IMG/VR virus record: IMGVR_UViG_3300034358_000008
Coordinates: 62,001-126,000 of that record
Origin: a virus
DNA: 64,000 bases
Reading direction: 5' to 3' (one strand)
Shown: positions 1 to 8,186 of the stretch, piece after piece
Numbering within the stretch: position 1 is the stretch's first letter
How the letters are laid out: every line of letters starts with the position of its first letter
Position numbers and translations under genes: made by a program
Notes under the pieces: generated by a model
What the model was told of the DNA's origin: nothing
Seen by the model: the letters and a program-made list of their open reading frames with translations, nothing else
The model's database searches: none

Positions 1-960
1 ACCATAGATCAAAGGTGTCTTACCTGTAGTACCTTTCTCTACGATCAGTTCTACCGATGCTTGGTTAGGTAGGTCAAAGTAAGCCTCGGACCAGATAGCC
101 CCACCTGTCATGAACGTGTGTGCATACTTACCATCACGGGTAGTAATGTCACCAGCAGTTGTAGTGAAGATGTTACCGAAGAACTGTTTAGCTTTACGGG
201 CGTTATCACGTGCAGCAGATCCAGCAGCTAGTGCTACCGGAAGCGATGTTTCAATACGACTGATGTATGCAAATTCGTCGAACTGCATAATAGGTACGGT
301 CAGACCACGACCGAGTTTATCCGCAGCGATCTTATCGTTACGTGCAACAGACGTCTTGTAACGGTTACCCAAACGTACACAGGTCATCATCTCGGAGTTG
401 TCCGCATCGTTACGGTCAACCATGTCAATGTAATCAGGTAAGAGGTCTCTCATCTCCTTGAGTCGCTCAATGTTGGCGTCCCGGAGTTTGGAGTCTTTAG
501 TGATCAAGTTGATGGTAGTCTTAAAGCCCCAGATAAACATCAGGCCAACCATCAGTACGTCCGTTGATACAGACTTACCTGTCTGACGTGGTTGCAGTAG
601 TCCGAAGTTAATGTGGTTAAAGAAACTCCAGTACAGTGCGATGTTACCACGGTTAGCCAAGAAGATAGAAGGGACCGAACCTACTTGGGGAATACGGGAA
701 ACCTCACGGAAGTAATACCATGGGTTCCATTTACATTCGAAAGCAATCTTAGCTTTCGTAGTGATGTCTAAGCGTTCATCATAAGGATCGACACCTGACA
801 ACTCAGGTTGCATCAAAGCCAAATGAAACTTCCAATTCTTAACTTTGAGTTCGTCACGATACAAGTGTGCAAGTTTTAGGAAGGTTGTATTTTTGGTATT
901 AAAGTCTGCCCGAGCGGTATGGAACCGATCCCAGTCAGAAGCAAAAAGCAGCATATCCAT
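1..960 (-). CDS. terL: Terminase large subunit, N-terminal part (runs off window)
   Basis: This is the ATPase motor that packages phage DNA into the prohead. The 320 codons visible start at ATG 960 and stay open to the window edge, so the nuclease domain is missing here. A Walker A motif (QPRQTGKS, residues about 123-130) lies in the sequence, followed by a Walker B motif (IMQFDEFAY, about 224-232) with the paired Asp-Glu expected of terminases. Its position upstream of three large virion genes and the tail sheath matches phiKZ gene 25. It is transcribed away from the 1071 operon, and the 110-bp gap between them holds a promoter box facing the other way. The motifs are seen directly; the phiKZ equivalence is from memory of gene order. 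Confidence 0.9.
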   Translation of the reverse strand, partial: MDMLLFASDWDRFHTARADFNTKNTTFLKLAHLYRDELKVKNWKFHLALMQPELSGVDPYDERLDITTKAKIAFECKWNPWYYFREVSRIPQVGSVPSIFLANRGNIALYWSFFNHINFGLLQPRQTGKSVSTDVLMVGLMFIWGFKTTINLITKDSKLRDANIERLKEMRDLLPDYIDMVDRNDADNSEMMTCVRLGNRYKTSVARNDKIAADKLGRGLTVPIMQFDEFAYISRIETSLPVALAAGSAARDNARKAKQFFGNIFTTTAGDITTRDGKYAHTFMTGGAIWSEAYFDLPNQASVELIVEKGTTGKTPLIYG

Positions 961-1025
961 TGAAAATTACCTATGGTTATTGAAGTATAGTCTCATAGTG
1001 TTAGCAATAGAAGCCATTATAAGCC

Positions 1026-1033
1026 TATATTAC
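1026..1033 (+). promoter_or_regulatory. Early promoter-like box TATATTAC
   Basis: TATATTAC matches the early promoter motif I recall for phiKZ-type phages. The flank TAGAAG..ATTATA.GCC just upstream is nearly identical to that of the box at 41652, which argues for real function. It lies 38 bp before the 1071 gene in the divergent gap next to terL. Confidence 0.7.
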
Positions 1034-1070
1034 TTACGTGAATCAATACCTAAAATCGATAGGAAATCGC

Positions 1071-1478
1071 ATGAAAGTTTATCGTTTTGTTAATCCGCAA
1101 GGTAATGGGATTTATCAAGATGACTTCTTTACCCAAATAGGTTTGACCTATATCGGTGAAGACATCCCGTTCTATCAACCTCCTTTATACGAGGACGTTC
1201 GTGGCTTCAAATGGCACGACCTCAACAAATACTGTTGTGCCTTTGAATCACCGTATCAGATTGTGTCCTGGTTCCGGGATATCAATCCACTTGATATTTT
1301 TATCGAGGGTGGTCAGCTATATGAATTTGATGTAGATATCGATACCGTTTTGCGTGGTCGGTGTCAATGCATTTTCATGAAGGCTAACTTCAATGAAAAA
1401 CGATTAGTTTCGGTAGATGAGTTTATTGACTTAATCGACCAAGTCAGTCAGAAAATGGATTCACTCATTAGTTGGTAA
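1071..1478 (+). CDS. Hypothetical protein, 135 aa
   Basis: First gene of a plus-strand operon. ATG 1071 was chosen over 1038 because AGGA lies about 8 bp before it and the promoter box ends at 1033. The protein starts MKVYRFVNPQGNG and has a middle segment FESPYQIVSWF. This pattern faintly recalls small phage proteins with an ADP-ribosyltransferase-like layout, but no catalytic residues can be assigned. Function unknown. Confidence 0.75.
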   Translation: MKVYRFVNPQGNGIYQDDFFTQIGLTYIGEDIPFYQPPLYEDVRGFKWHDLNKYCCAFESPYQIVSWFRDINPLDIFIEGGQLYEFDVDIDTVLRGRCQCIFMKANFNEKRLVSVDEFIDLIDQVSQKMDSLISW

Positions 1479-1502
1479 CTCAAATTTAGTAGGAGGCCTG
1501 TT

Positions 1503-2108
1503 GTGGCTTTGAGTAATATTGCACCAGCGTTGGAAACAAAAGCTAAATGGGACGAACGTCTTAGCTGTTTGCATTTGGTTGGGCCTGGAGGTCAGCGTCG
1601 GAAACACATCGACGATCATGCGTGGTGTATCTTGACGGAAGAAACCGCTAAACGAATTGGTCGCTACCTGCAACAGTTCAATAGCGTTATTGAAGTATTC
1701 GCAGGAACAGGTTATATTGCTTCTCATCTCCGTGAGCATTCCGGGTTGGGGCGTAAGTATCGGGCGTATGATCCATGTCGCTCTCATTGGAGGCGTACCG
1801 AACGACCTAACTACGGGTTTACACGTAAAGGTTGCTTTAACGTCAACCTGAAGAAAGCTGATTGCATCGTAATGACTTGGCCTAACTACAACGATAATCT
1901 CGGTTACCGAGTAGCTCGTAAAATGGTGTCAGGCCAACGGATGATTTATCAGGGTGAGGGTACTGGCGGGTGCACTGGATGTGACAAGTTCCATGAATAC
2001 CTCGACGCCAACTTCAGTCGAGTCCAGTATTGTGAAGAGTTGTTCGACCGTGACCATGTTAAGTGGCCAGGTATGTGGGACAGTTGGTGGGTCTACATCA
2101 AAAACTAA
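1503..2108 (+). CDS. Methyltransferase-like protein, 201 aa
   Basis: Starts at GTG 1503, with AGGAGG six bases upstream. Residues VIEVFAGTGYIASHL resemble the SAM-binding motif I of Rossmann methyltransferases (E-x-F-A-G-T-G). About 55 residues later CIVMTWPNYND sits where the catalytic motif IV (D/N-P-P-Y type) would be expected, though the classic residues are altered. The target could be DNA, RNA or protein; no recognition domain is visible. The gene lies between a hypothetical gene and a mini membrane protein in the same operon. The class is inferred from motif I and could be wrong if motif IV is degenerate. Confidence 0.6.
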   Translation: MALSNIAPALETKAKWDERLSCLHLVGPGGQRRKHIDDHAWCILTEETAKRIGRYLQQFNSVIEVFAGTGYIASHLREHSGLGRKYRAYDPCRSHWRRTERPNYGFTRKGCFNVNLKKADCIVMTWPNYNDNLGYRVARKMVSGQRMIYQGEGTGGCTGCDKFHEYLDANFSRVQYCEELFDRDHVKWPGMWDSWWVYIKN

Positions 2109-2119
2109 AAGGTGATTAC

Positions 2120-2227
2120 ATGCGCCGTAAACAGAAACTTCCAGCTGGTGATTGTAAGTGGGTAGCCATTATTTTGGCACTCGACTTTATCGTTGCCGCT
2201 ACTGGCGGCGCATTCTTTCTTTTCTAA
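2120..2227 (+). CDS. Mini membrane protein, 35 aa
   Basis: ATG 2120 follows AAAGGTGA by six bases. The product begins with a basic head (MRRKQKLPAGDCK) followed by one hydrophobic helix (WVAIILALDFIVAATGG) and a Phe-rich end. It fits the gap between two genes exactly. Positive charges at the N-terminus suggest an N-in orientation. A role in the envelope or at the infected-cell membrane is a guess. Confidence 0.6.
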   Translation: MRRKQKLPAGDCKWVAIILALDFIVAATGGAFFLF

Positions 2228-2237
2228 GGAGTTAAAC

Positions 2238-2957
2238 ATGCAACAGCAACCGCATTACTACAACCGTCAGCACATCCGTAAGATGATCGAGTCGTTGGCT
2301 ACGGTCTACAACATCCCTGCCGAACGTTGGTACCTCACCTTCGGTACTGCAATGGTAGTACATGGTCTGAACACGAGTACTAGTGATGTTGATATCACAC
2401 TCAGTGAAGATGACTGGAAGATCATGGCTAAGTATCACGAAGTGAACACTGACACTTTGGGTCCAATCATCGAGTTGCCGGGTAAAGTTGAAATCCGTCC
2501 GATGGAAACTCTCATGTCTGACCACGTTTGGACTCGTTTGAATCACACCATGGTTCCTACCAAACAAAGCCTACACTCAGCGTATACCTGGCTCATCGAA
2601 AACCCTATCCCTGGCCGGGATAAACTCGATGCTGACCTCAAGAACCTGAACAAGCTTGATGTAGTGCTTGAGTCAGACAAAAATGAAATTGAAAAACAGA
2701 TCACTCAGGTACTCAGTACCGTTATGTCTGATGCTGTTTCAATGGTCATCCAACTTGAGTCATCGAAGTTGTTCGAGTTGATCGGCGATGATGTCCATCG
2801 GACTACTATCAAAGATGACAGTAATGACAAGTGGGGTGTGAAGGTACATCCTAAAGCTAAGTCGGTAGAGTTCTGGGAAATCAATGAAATCGACATGCAT
2901 GGTAATGTCGAAATCCACTCCATCCGTTTTGATAAACAGGTAGGTAAAGTCTCATGA
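2238..2957 (+). CDS. Nucleotidyltransferase-like protein, 239 aa
   Basis: ATG 2238 has AAGGAG at 2227-2232. The N-terminal 65 residues match the minimal nucleotidyltransferase fold: GTAMVVHGL followed by TSTSDVDITL, i.e. the G-x-A-x-x-x-H-G helix then the D-x-D metal pair. This layout is known from MNT/AbiEii-type enzymes and tRNA-modifying transferases. The C-terminal half is unrecognised and may bind the substrate. The nucleotide and target cannot be read from sequence. The next gene starts by ATGA overlap. Confidence 0.65.
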   Translation: MQQQPHYYNRQHIRKMIESLATVYNIPAERWYLTFGTAMVVHGLNTSTSDVDITLSEDDWKIMAKYHEVNTDTLGPIIELPGKVEIRPMETLMSDHVWTRLNHTMVPTKQSLHSAYTWLIENPIPGRDKLDADLKNLNKLDVVLESDKNEIEKQITQVLSTVMSDAVSMVIQLESSKLFELIGDDVHRTTIKDDSNDKWGVKVHPKAKSVEFWEINEIDMHGNVEIHSIRFDKQVGKVS

Positions 2958-3205
2958 AAGCGTTACTCATCTCTACCCTTATTGCTGGCGCTCCTGTAAA
3001 CGGCGGTTCTACCGTTGATACTGATCAGATGCATATCTGGTTTGAAGGCCCAGCGGCACATGTTGAGTGTGATCGTACCAAAGCTGCACTCACCCTCAAA
3101 GGTGATGGTGGTGGTACCGACTACGGTGACCTGACCGCAAGCAGCGTAAAGGTAGATCGTAATGGTAGCGTAGAGCGCCGCGTTATCTGCATCAAGTTTA
3201 ATTGA
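2954..3205 (+). CDS. Hypothetical protein, 83 aa
   Basis: Translationally coupled to the nucleotidyltransferase-like gene (ATGA). The first 15 residues (MKALLISTLIAGAPV) are hydrophobic and might be a weak signal peptide. The rest is Gly/Asp/Val rich and probably beta-stranded. Two cysteines are present. Function unknown. Confidence 0.65.
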   Translation: MKALLISTLIAGAPVNGGSTVDTDQMHIWFEGPAAHVECDRTKAALTLKGDGGGTDYGDLTASSVKVDRNGSVERRVICIKFN

Positions 3206-3212
3206 GGTAGCA

Positions 3213-3605
3213 ATGAACGAACTACGTTTACGTTTTATCGAAGACACCGCTATACTTAGCCGTAGTCACCCACTCGATTTCAGGGTGAGTACTCAGGTTG
3301 GTCAAGAAGGGCGTTTCCTCGATAAGAAAACTCATCAAATGTGGTTGGGCTATGAGTTGTTTCACAAGGCAGCGATGCATCGGGTGGAAGCTGACGAGAA
3401 AGCCCTACTACATGGTACATACGTCATCGGTGCACATATTGGTCCGGGACCTAAGCTCGGTATGAGTCATAGGCCGTTCGTACATAAGACGAAGCATTCA
3501 GCTTTTGAAGAAGCCGAGCGGTTGACTAATGAACATGGTGGACCATACGCCATTTTCCGCTGTATCAAAGTAACTGAGTCAAGTGGCGTAACTGAAAACG
3601 CTTAA
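3213..3605 (+). CDS. Hypothetical protein, 130 aa
   Basis: GAGGT lies just before ATG 3213. Soluble protein with a His-rich middle and the segment GAHIGPGPKLGMSHRPF. No family recognised. Tight spacing on both sides places it in the 1071-8129 operon. Confidence 0.7.
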   Translation: MNELRLRFIEDTAILSRSHPLDFRVSTQVGQEGRFLDKKTHQMWLGYELFHKAAMHRVEADEKALLHGTYVIGAHIGPGPKLGMSHRPFVHKTKHSAFEEAERLTNEHGGPYAIFRCIKVTESSGVTENA

Positions 3606-3631
3606 TCAACCTTACCTAAAGGAATTTAATC

Positions 3632-4237
3632 ATGGAACTGCAACCGAGTAACGATGTACATGCTGAAGTAGATTTTCTGGAATTCCATAACACCAAGGGT
3701 ACCCTCCCAAAGGGTACGTACAAAGTGGTCGAGGCAGATGGCGATACCAGCTACGCTGTACTCGGTGACTTCCGTGGCGACATCAAGTGGTTTACTGAAG
3801 CTGAATACGAGTCTGCGATTCAAGAGCAGATGTTTAATCAGCGTCAAGATGATGCTCTTGATGACATCATGCGTAGCGGTGATGACTTTGACGATGATGA
3901 TCGGGAAGAGTTGATGGATAGCTGGGATGATGCAATGCATCGTGATCATGATGAACAACGTCGCTTTGATTCAAGAGCGGAAGACAGTAATATTACCGAT
4001 ACTGAATTCAACCAGTATGTTGATGATACGTACAAGTGCAACGAAGCTGCATCCGTAGCTTTCGATGAACGTATGGCTAAGCCTGTAAAGACTCTGGGTG
4101 AACTGTTGCGTGAATCGATGTTGGCCTCTCCATTGGCTACCGAGTCTGGCGGTTATGAGATTGCTACTCATGAAGACCAAGCTGCCTTCGCAGCAAAGCG
4201 TAACGCGTCGCTAAGACTGCGGGGGTTCAATGTTTAA
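3632..4237 (+). CDS. Acidic hypothetical protein, 201 aa
   Basis: Preceded by AAAGGAATTTAATC, the ribosome-site pattern used repeatedly in this genome. The middle (about residues 75-120) is extremely Asp/Glu rich, including FDDDDREELMDSWDDAMHRD, and likely disordered. The end contains KTLGELLRESM. Acidic phage proteins of this type can mimic DNA or bind basic host proteins; that is only a possibility here. Confidence 0.7.
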   Translation: MELQPSNDVHAEVDFLEFHNTKGTLPKGTYKVVEADGDTSYAVLGDFRGDIKWFTEAEYESAIQEQMFNQRQDDALDDIMRSGDDFDDDDREELMDSWDDAMHRDHDEQRRFDSRAEDSNITDTEFNQYVDDTYKCNEAASVAFDERMAKPVKTLGELLRESMLASPLATESGGYEIATHEDQAAFAAKRNASLRLRGFNV

Positions 4238-4436
4238 GCTTATCCGTTGGTTTCTCGGTCTGTGTCAACACGATGATGCAATCGTTAAGAAGGAAGATGT
4301 CAATTGGCATTCTAAAACGGACAGCAGCTTCGTAGCGATTGACATGGGTAAGCGAAATATCGTTCACCACACTAACTACCTCATGCAATGTAAGCACTGC
4401 GGTCGACTAAAACAAAAAAGGATCAAGCGTGGTTAG
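4230..4436 (+). CDS. Small zinc-ribbon-like protein, 68 aa
   Basis: Overlaps the preceding gene by 8 bases. An early Cys-x-His (CQHD) and a late Cys-x-x-Cys (MQCKHCGRLK) separated by about 40 residues suggest one zinc site. The C-terminal tail is basic (KQKRIKRG). Such proteins often bind nucleic acid or other proteins. Function unknown. Confidence 0.65.
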   Translation: MFKLIRWFLGLCQHDDAIVKKEDVNWHSKTDSSFVAIDMGKRNIVHHTNYLMQCKHCGRLKQKRIKRG

Positions 4437-4521
4437 TCAAATTATCCCTTACGTGTTCGCTGGTTGTATGCTGGTGCTGTTTGTGGGTTTCGTAATTACC
4501 TGTTATAAGGCTTGTGAATAA
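4429..4521 (+). CDS. Mini membrane protein, 30 aa
   Basis: GTG 4429 follows AAAGGATCAAGC. It overlaps the upstream stop, and its own stop overlaps the next start (TAATG), so it sits exactly in register for coupled translation. Almost the whole product is one hydrophobic helix (YVFAGCMLVLFVGFVITCY). Function unknown. Confidence 0.55.
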   Translation: MVSQIIPYVFAGCMLVLFVGFVITCYKACE

Positions 4522-4742
4522 TGTCTAAGAATGACAACTTCCGCGTACTGGCTTCTGGCTGGCCATCTGATCCGGTTCGTGAATCGGGTATCTGTATTGG
4601 CTTTTGTCAAACTCCTATCCAGAAAGGATATTGGTTGATTGGCAAAAAAGCACAGCTTCGTCAGGTTCTGGATAAACATAACGTGTTTACTCATGGTGAT
4701 ATTCATCCAGTTCCAACTACGCCGTACGTGGGTGAAGTATGA
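4521..4742 (+). CDS. Hypothetical protein, 73 aa
   Basis: Start overlaps the previous stop (TAATG) and its stop overlaps the next start (ATGA). Small soluble protein with Gly, Pro and two cysteines near the N-terminus (GICIGFCQTP). No family recognised. Confidence 0.65.
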   Translation: MSKNDNFRVLASGWPSDPVRESGICIGFCQTPIQKGYWLIGKKAQLRQVLDKHNVFTHGDIHPVPTTPYVGEV

Positions 4743-4993
4743 AGAAAGTAAAAGATCACAAATGGGACATCCGCTGGTATCGAATAGGTATCTTTGTAGC
4801 GGTGTTGTCTGTCGTCCTTAACGTCAATACGTTAGTCTTCAAATCGGCTTATCTCATCCGAGGTGAGTTGGTTGGGGATCAACTCGAACTGGCGTTACTT
4901 TTTGCCACGTTCTTCCACTCCTTGATTGCTGTTGGTCAAGGGTACCTGCTGGTCTACTTCCACAAATGGATTAAAGAATTAAAGGATGGTTAA
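4739..4993 (+). CDS. Two-helix membrane protein, 84 aa
   Basis: Basic start (MKKVKDHKWD) then two hydrophobic segments, roughly residues 16-36 and 50-74, with a short charged loop. N-in/C-in topology is expected. Coupled to the upstream gene. A holin-like role is possible, but no lysis gene lies beside it and nothing confirms it. Confidence 0.65.
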   Translation: MKKVKDHKWDIRWYRIGIFVAVLSVVLNVNTLVFKSAYLIRGELVGDQLELALLFATFFHSLIAVGQGYLLVYFHKWIKELKDG

Positions 4994-4994
4994 A

Positions 4995-5207
4995 ATGAAA
5001 TGGCTTAGCCTTCACTGGAAACAGATTCGCTTTGCATGGTTGGCGTACAGGCTTCGTCGTCAGTACCAAGCCAAACTCACTGAGGTGCATCATGCTCGGT
5101 GGGAAAGAAACCGTCGAGGCCTTATGACTCAAGATCGCCGAAAGGTTCATGAGTGGTATGGCCAAGAGTTCGACAAGCTGTATAAAAAATTCTTCAATCA
5201 GGAGTAA
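4995..5207 (+). CDS. Basic hypothetical protein, 70 aa
   Basis: AAAGGATGG precedes ATG 4995, so I prefer this start over ATG 4986, which lies inside that ribosome site. The protein is rich in Arg, Trp and Tyr and probably mostly helical (LAYRLRRQYQAKL, KLYKKFF). Function unknown. Confidence 0.65.
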   Translation: MKWLSLHWKQIRFAWLAYRLRRQYQAKLTEVHHARWERNRRGLMTQDRRKVHEWYGQEFDKLYKKFFNQE

Positions 5208-5211
5208 CAAC

Positions 5212-5403
5212 ATGAACTTCAGTTATCGCGTTAAACTGTTGGGTTGCACTATCACTCAACTGATGCAACAGGGTTTCAACGTTAACCTCGATGATTGCAA
5301 GGACGGTGAGTTCTGGGTGGTGGGTTGCTCGAGTCATGAACTGGAACGCAAGGTTAAACGTTTTGGTCACAAGGCTATTACGTCGTACGAGGCTATCCGT
5401 TAA
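5212..5403 (+). CDS. Hypothetical protein, 63 aa
   Basis: ATG 5212 with GGAG upstream; stop overlaps the next start (TAATG at 5403). Small soluble protein with an alternating hydrophobic pattern and three cysteines. No family recognised. Confidence 0.65.
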   Translation: MNFSYRVKLLGCTITQLMQQGFNVNLDDCKDGEFWVVGCSSHELERKVKRFGHKAITSYEAIR

Positions 5404-5780
5404 TGAGTGGTAATTGGAACGACATTGATTTCACCTTACCTGCTGGTGAAGCTTTCGTCAAAGCTATCCGCGAAAAGATTATGACCTGTCACGAAAATAA
5501 GTTTCAGGTCAATAACATTCACCTCGGTTATAAGGCTAACTACTCAGGTTATTCCCGTGCATCACTGGAAGATGTGGTAGCAGGTAACGGGATTGTAACT
5601 TGGTGTGGTGGCTTTAGTGTCATCTGGCCAAACGTGTTCTGGGATGACCGTACCCTACCCATAAAGAAAATTCCTATCTGGGAACTCGACGCTGAACAAC
5701 GTGCTATGTACGATAGTAAGTTGGCTCAAGCACAACGCTGGATCATTTATCCAACCCATTGGAAGAAGGTTAAGAACTAA
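5403..5780 (+). CDS. Hypothetical protein, 125 aa
   Basis: Coupled on both sides by TAATG junctions at 5403 and 5780. Aromatic-rich protein, with Trp especially frequent in the second half (FSVIWPNVFWDDR). No family recognised. Confidence 0.7.
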   Translation: MSGNWNDIDFTLPAGEAFVKAIREKIMTCHENKFQVNNIHLGYKANYSGYSRASLEDVVAGNGIVTWCGGFSVIWPNVFWDDRTLPIKKIPIWELDAEQRAMYDSKLAQAQRWIIYPTHWKKVKN

Positions 5781-6031
5781 TGCTTATTCAACGTAATACA
5801 AAGCTGGAACAAATGTTGACTGCCGATTGCAAGAAGGCACTCGAAGAGATCAATCGGGCTATTCGTCTTACGACTCTCTCCGACCTCGAGTTCGATCAAG
5901 ACGATCAGGTAATTGTTAATCTTGAGACTTTACTCGATACAGATGAGGAGCACCTGGTTAAAGAGATGCTCGATCAGGCCGGATGGAAGAACATCCGTGT
6001 CAAAGATCAACGTGTAAGTTTCTACTTCTAA
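5780..6031 (+). CDS. Hypothetical protein, 83 aa
   Basis: Begins by TAATG overlap. Helical N-terminal half, then an acidic centre (DTDEEHLVKEMLDQAGW) and a beta-like end. Function unknown. Confidence 0.65.
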   Translation: MLIQRNTKLEQMLTADCKKALEEINRAIRLTTLSDLEFDQDDQVIVNLETLLDTDEEHLVKEMLDQAGWKNIRVKDQRVSFYF

Positions 6032-6041
6032 GGAGCGGTAA

Positions 6042-6248
6042 GTGGCAATGTCTATTCCGGCCTCAACGTACTATCGATTCGTCTATGATAAGACGCTCGG
6101 TACTCGTTGGGGTCAACAGTTCTATGACTTCATGGGACTGCACAAAATTACTAACCCATTTGACAAGGCCTGGTGTGACGGCATGTATCAAGCTGGTGCA
6201 CACGTAGGTCGTCAGATGGTTCTGGCAGCTCTCGATCAAAATAACTAA
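6042..6248 (+). CDS. Hypothetical protein, 68 aa
   Basis: AAGGAG is six bases before GTG 6042 and twelve before the ATG at 6048, so GTG is the better start. Compact soluble protein with the segment GLHKITNPFDKAWCDGMYQAG. Coupled to the next gene by TAATG. No family recognised. Confidence 0.65.
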   Translation: MAMSIPASTYYRFVYDKTLGTRWGQQFYDFMGLHKITNPFDKAWCDGMYQAGAHVGRQMVLAALDQNN

Positions 6249-6511
6249 TGGACTCAGGTATGAAGTTATTTCTTGTTAAGCGTGACAACCCAAATTCGGG
6301 TATGGTGACAATGATTCTCATGTGCTCGCCAACCCAACGTAAGTGTGAACAACTCATGCATCAGTTCAATGTCGATCAAGTTATCCGTGATGCCGGCGGG
6401 TGTCCGATTGAGATGGACCCACGTGACAATGACTGGTCATGGCATTACGTGGGTTACGCACTCGAAGCTGATACCGAACCACGTATCATGCACTATCAAT
6501 ATCAACACTAA
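6248..6511 (+). CDS. Hypothetical protein, 87 aa
   Basis: TAATG junction at 6248; an alternative ATG exists at 6260 (MKLFLVKRD). The beta-alpha pattern at the start and the segment MILMCSPTQRKCEQLMHQF suggest a small alpha/beta fold. Function unknown. Confidence 0.65.
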   Translation: MDSGMKLFLVKRDNPNSGMVTMILMCSPTQRKCEQLMHQFNVDQVIRDAGGCPIEMDPRDNDWSWHYVGYALEADTEPRIMHYQYQH

Positions 6512-6522
6512 AGGAATTTGCA

Positions 6523-6921
6523 ATGTCTATTAAAGTAGACTCTTTCAAAGTAAGACGTGATTTTGCCTTGGTTACATTCGATCGTCATGGAAGTTGCTAT
6601 GGTGGGTTAGTTCATATCAAGGCCGCAGAAGAATACAATTTAGAAGCGGCCATGACAATGATAACTCAGTTGTATGGCGACCTCCCATGGTTACCTTTTA
6701 TTAAGGGTGAACGTGTTGAAGAGATCGTTCCTCGGTTGGATGCAATTCTCTCTGGGATTCTGGCTGGTGACGATAACTATCACAAATGGGAAGGTGACAT
6801 GCATGGCATTACACTTTCCTTCTGTTCGGGATATGCGGCTAACAGCCGTAACATGATCGAGCACTATAGTTACATGAACCAACATGAAGACTCTAAACCG
6901 TATTACACGGATGCTATCTAA
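6523..6921 (+). CDS. Hypothetical protein, 132 aa
   Basis: AAAGGAATTTGCA precedes the ATG. Soluble alpha/beta-looking protein. Its stop overlaps the next start (TAATG at 6921). No family recognised. Confidence 0.7.
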   Translation: MSIKVDSFKVRRDFALVTFDRHGSCYGGLVHIKAAEEYNLEAAMTMITQLYGDLPWLPFIKGERVEEIVPRLDAILSGILAGDDNYHKWEGDMHGITLSFCSGYAANSRNMIEHYSYMNQHEDSKPYYTDAI

Positions 6922-7415
6922 TGGCCGAGCATAATTACATTGTTTTGATCCGACCTAAGTTGGAATGTAACCTGTTACCGCACGTTGCAGTATTCGACGG
7001 GTCGAATGGTGTTAAGTCTATTTCGGTCAAGGTGCATGAATTTGAAGTGGCAATGCGTAACTTCAAGTTGTCGGTGCGCCTCGATACAGCTGTAGCTAAA
7101 AAGGTCTACCCCTACAACAATGCTATCGCTTTGCAGTGGGAAGGAGGTGAGTCGTCTATCTTAGATCAGGTTGACTCATTCACCTTCGAAGAACCTCGTC
7201 CTCATTCTGTTGAACCGATCGACGAAATCAACGTACGTATCTACATGGTTGATCATACCGTCGATGTTATCTCGGTACATGGTAAGCAGGTTAAGGAATG
7301 GGCTGATATCAATCAACTCAATCAAATCTTCTCGCTTTCCCGACCAACGATGGAACGTGATATTCTAGAACGTACCTTCGCAATTCTTCCACGTATTTCG
7401 AACAAGGTTGATTGA
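6921..7415 (+). CDS. Hypothetical protein, 164 aa
   Basis: Coupled to the upstream gene. Rich in Val and charged residues with a likely beta-sandwich-like N-terminal half and helical end (LSRPTMERDILERTFAIL). Function unknown. Confidence 0.7.
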   Translation: MAEHNYIVLIRPKLECNLLPHVAVFDGSNGVKSISVKVHEFEVAMRNFKLSVRLDTAVAKKVYPYNNAIALQWEGGESSILDQVDSFTFEEPRPHSVEPIDEINVRIYMVDHTVDVISVHGKQVKEWADINQLNQIFSLSRPTMERDILERTFAILPRISNKVD

Positions 7416-7416
7416 T

Positions 7417-7731
7417 ATGTCCATGCAAGACGAAAGCATTATCTCCCACAAACAGGTCCTGGAAACTTTCAAACGTCGCAAGCAAGGCGAATGTCGACGC
7501 TTGTTAGAAACTGCCTTTGAAGAAGGCACTCGCCAGATGATGAAATACGTGAGTGCCTTGGCCTTCAACATCACGGTGAAATTCCCTTATGTACTCCCTG
7601 AGTATGTGAAGGAAGAACTCGTGAAAGATCTGAAGACTGGCGGCTGGGAGAACTACACTTTCGAAGAGTGCGGTAAGATCCTAACTGTTCGTCTGAATTC
7701 GGAGGAGGCAAGTAGTGTCGATCACGGCTGA
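7417..7731 (+). CDS. Hypothetical protein, 104 aa
   Basis: ATG 7417 lies just after the upstream stop; a TTG at 7408 is an unlikely start. Mostly helical with a basic N-terminal helix (KQVLETFKRRKQGECRRLLE). The end overlaps the next gene by 17 bases. Function unknown. Confidence 0.65.
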   Translation: MSMQDESIISHKQVLETFKRRKQGECRRLLETAFEEGTRQMMKYVSALAFNITVKFPYVLPEYVKEELVKDLKTGGWENYTFEECGKILTVRLNSEEASSVDHG

Positions 7732-7993
7732 TATGGCAGAACTGATCCCGAAGCTGAGGATCTCTATCGCTAACCTTTCATGGAGTCCAGTGGTAACTGG
7801 CGGTGAACGTAAAGAGTGGCGGATTGGAATGCCTCGTCTTATGGACTGTTCGGAGATGTTCATGATTGTCGCACACCTAGGTCTTGCACCCGGCAGGTTT
7901 GCTTTTAAACCTACTGAAAAAGGTGAGTCTCATAACCTACACATTTACTCGGAACCAGCTAATGGCAAAGAAACTATCCAAGGGGAAGCGTAA
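7715..7993 (+). CDS. Hypothetical protein, 92 aa
   Basis: GTG 7715 has a strong GGAGGAGG upstream. Overlaps both neighbours. Begins MSITADMAELIPKLRISIANL. No family recognised. Confidence 0.6.
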   Translation: MSITADMAELIPKLRISIANLSWSPVVTGGERKEWRIGMPRLMDCSEMFMIVAHLGLAPGRFAFKPTEKGESHNLHIYSEPANGKETIQGEA

Positions 7994-8129
7994 GCACCTT
8001 ATTTCCTTGGTAAAGGAAAATATTCGTGCTGAGCGGGTTTTAAGGAATGCCATGATTGATGCTCGCCGCATCGTGCATGAGAACTTCCAGTTACGTCAGA
8101 ATCGCGCTTACATGTCTATCTACTGTTAA
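7962..8129 (+). CDS. Small basic protein with N-terminal SKGK motif, 55 aa
   Basis: Begins MAKKLSKGKRKHLISLVKEN. The SKGK-x-[RK]-[HFY]-L string is also found at the start of four proteins encoded at 25647, 26608, 26855 and 27370. The rest is Arg-rich and helical. It overlaps the previous gene and ends the operon before a strong terminator. Function unknown; the shared N-terminus suggests a common interaction or targeting signal. Confidence 0.65.
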   Translation: MAKKLSKGKRKHLISLVKENIRAERVLRNAMIDARRIVHENFQLRQNRAYMSIYC

Positions 8130-8139
8130 ACGACATAAA

Positions 8140-8180
8140 GCCCTCTCCGATCGGAGAGGGCCTATGCCTTATTTTTTTTT
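8140..8180 (+). terminator. Terminator, probably bidirectional
   Basis: A perfect 22-base palindrome (8140-8161, arms GCCCTCTCCGA) is followed by nine T's at 8172-8180. It sits between converging genes. On the minus strand it is followed by CTTTATGTCGTTT, so it can serve the 8187 gene too. Confidence 0.9.
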
Positions 8181-8186
8181 GCGTTC

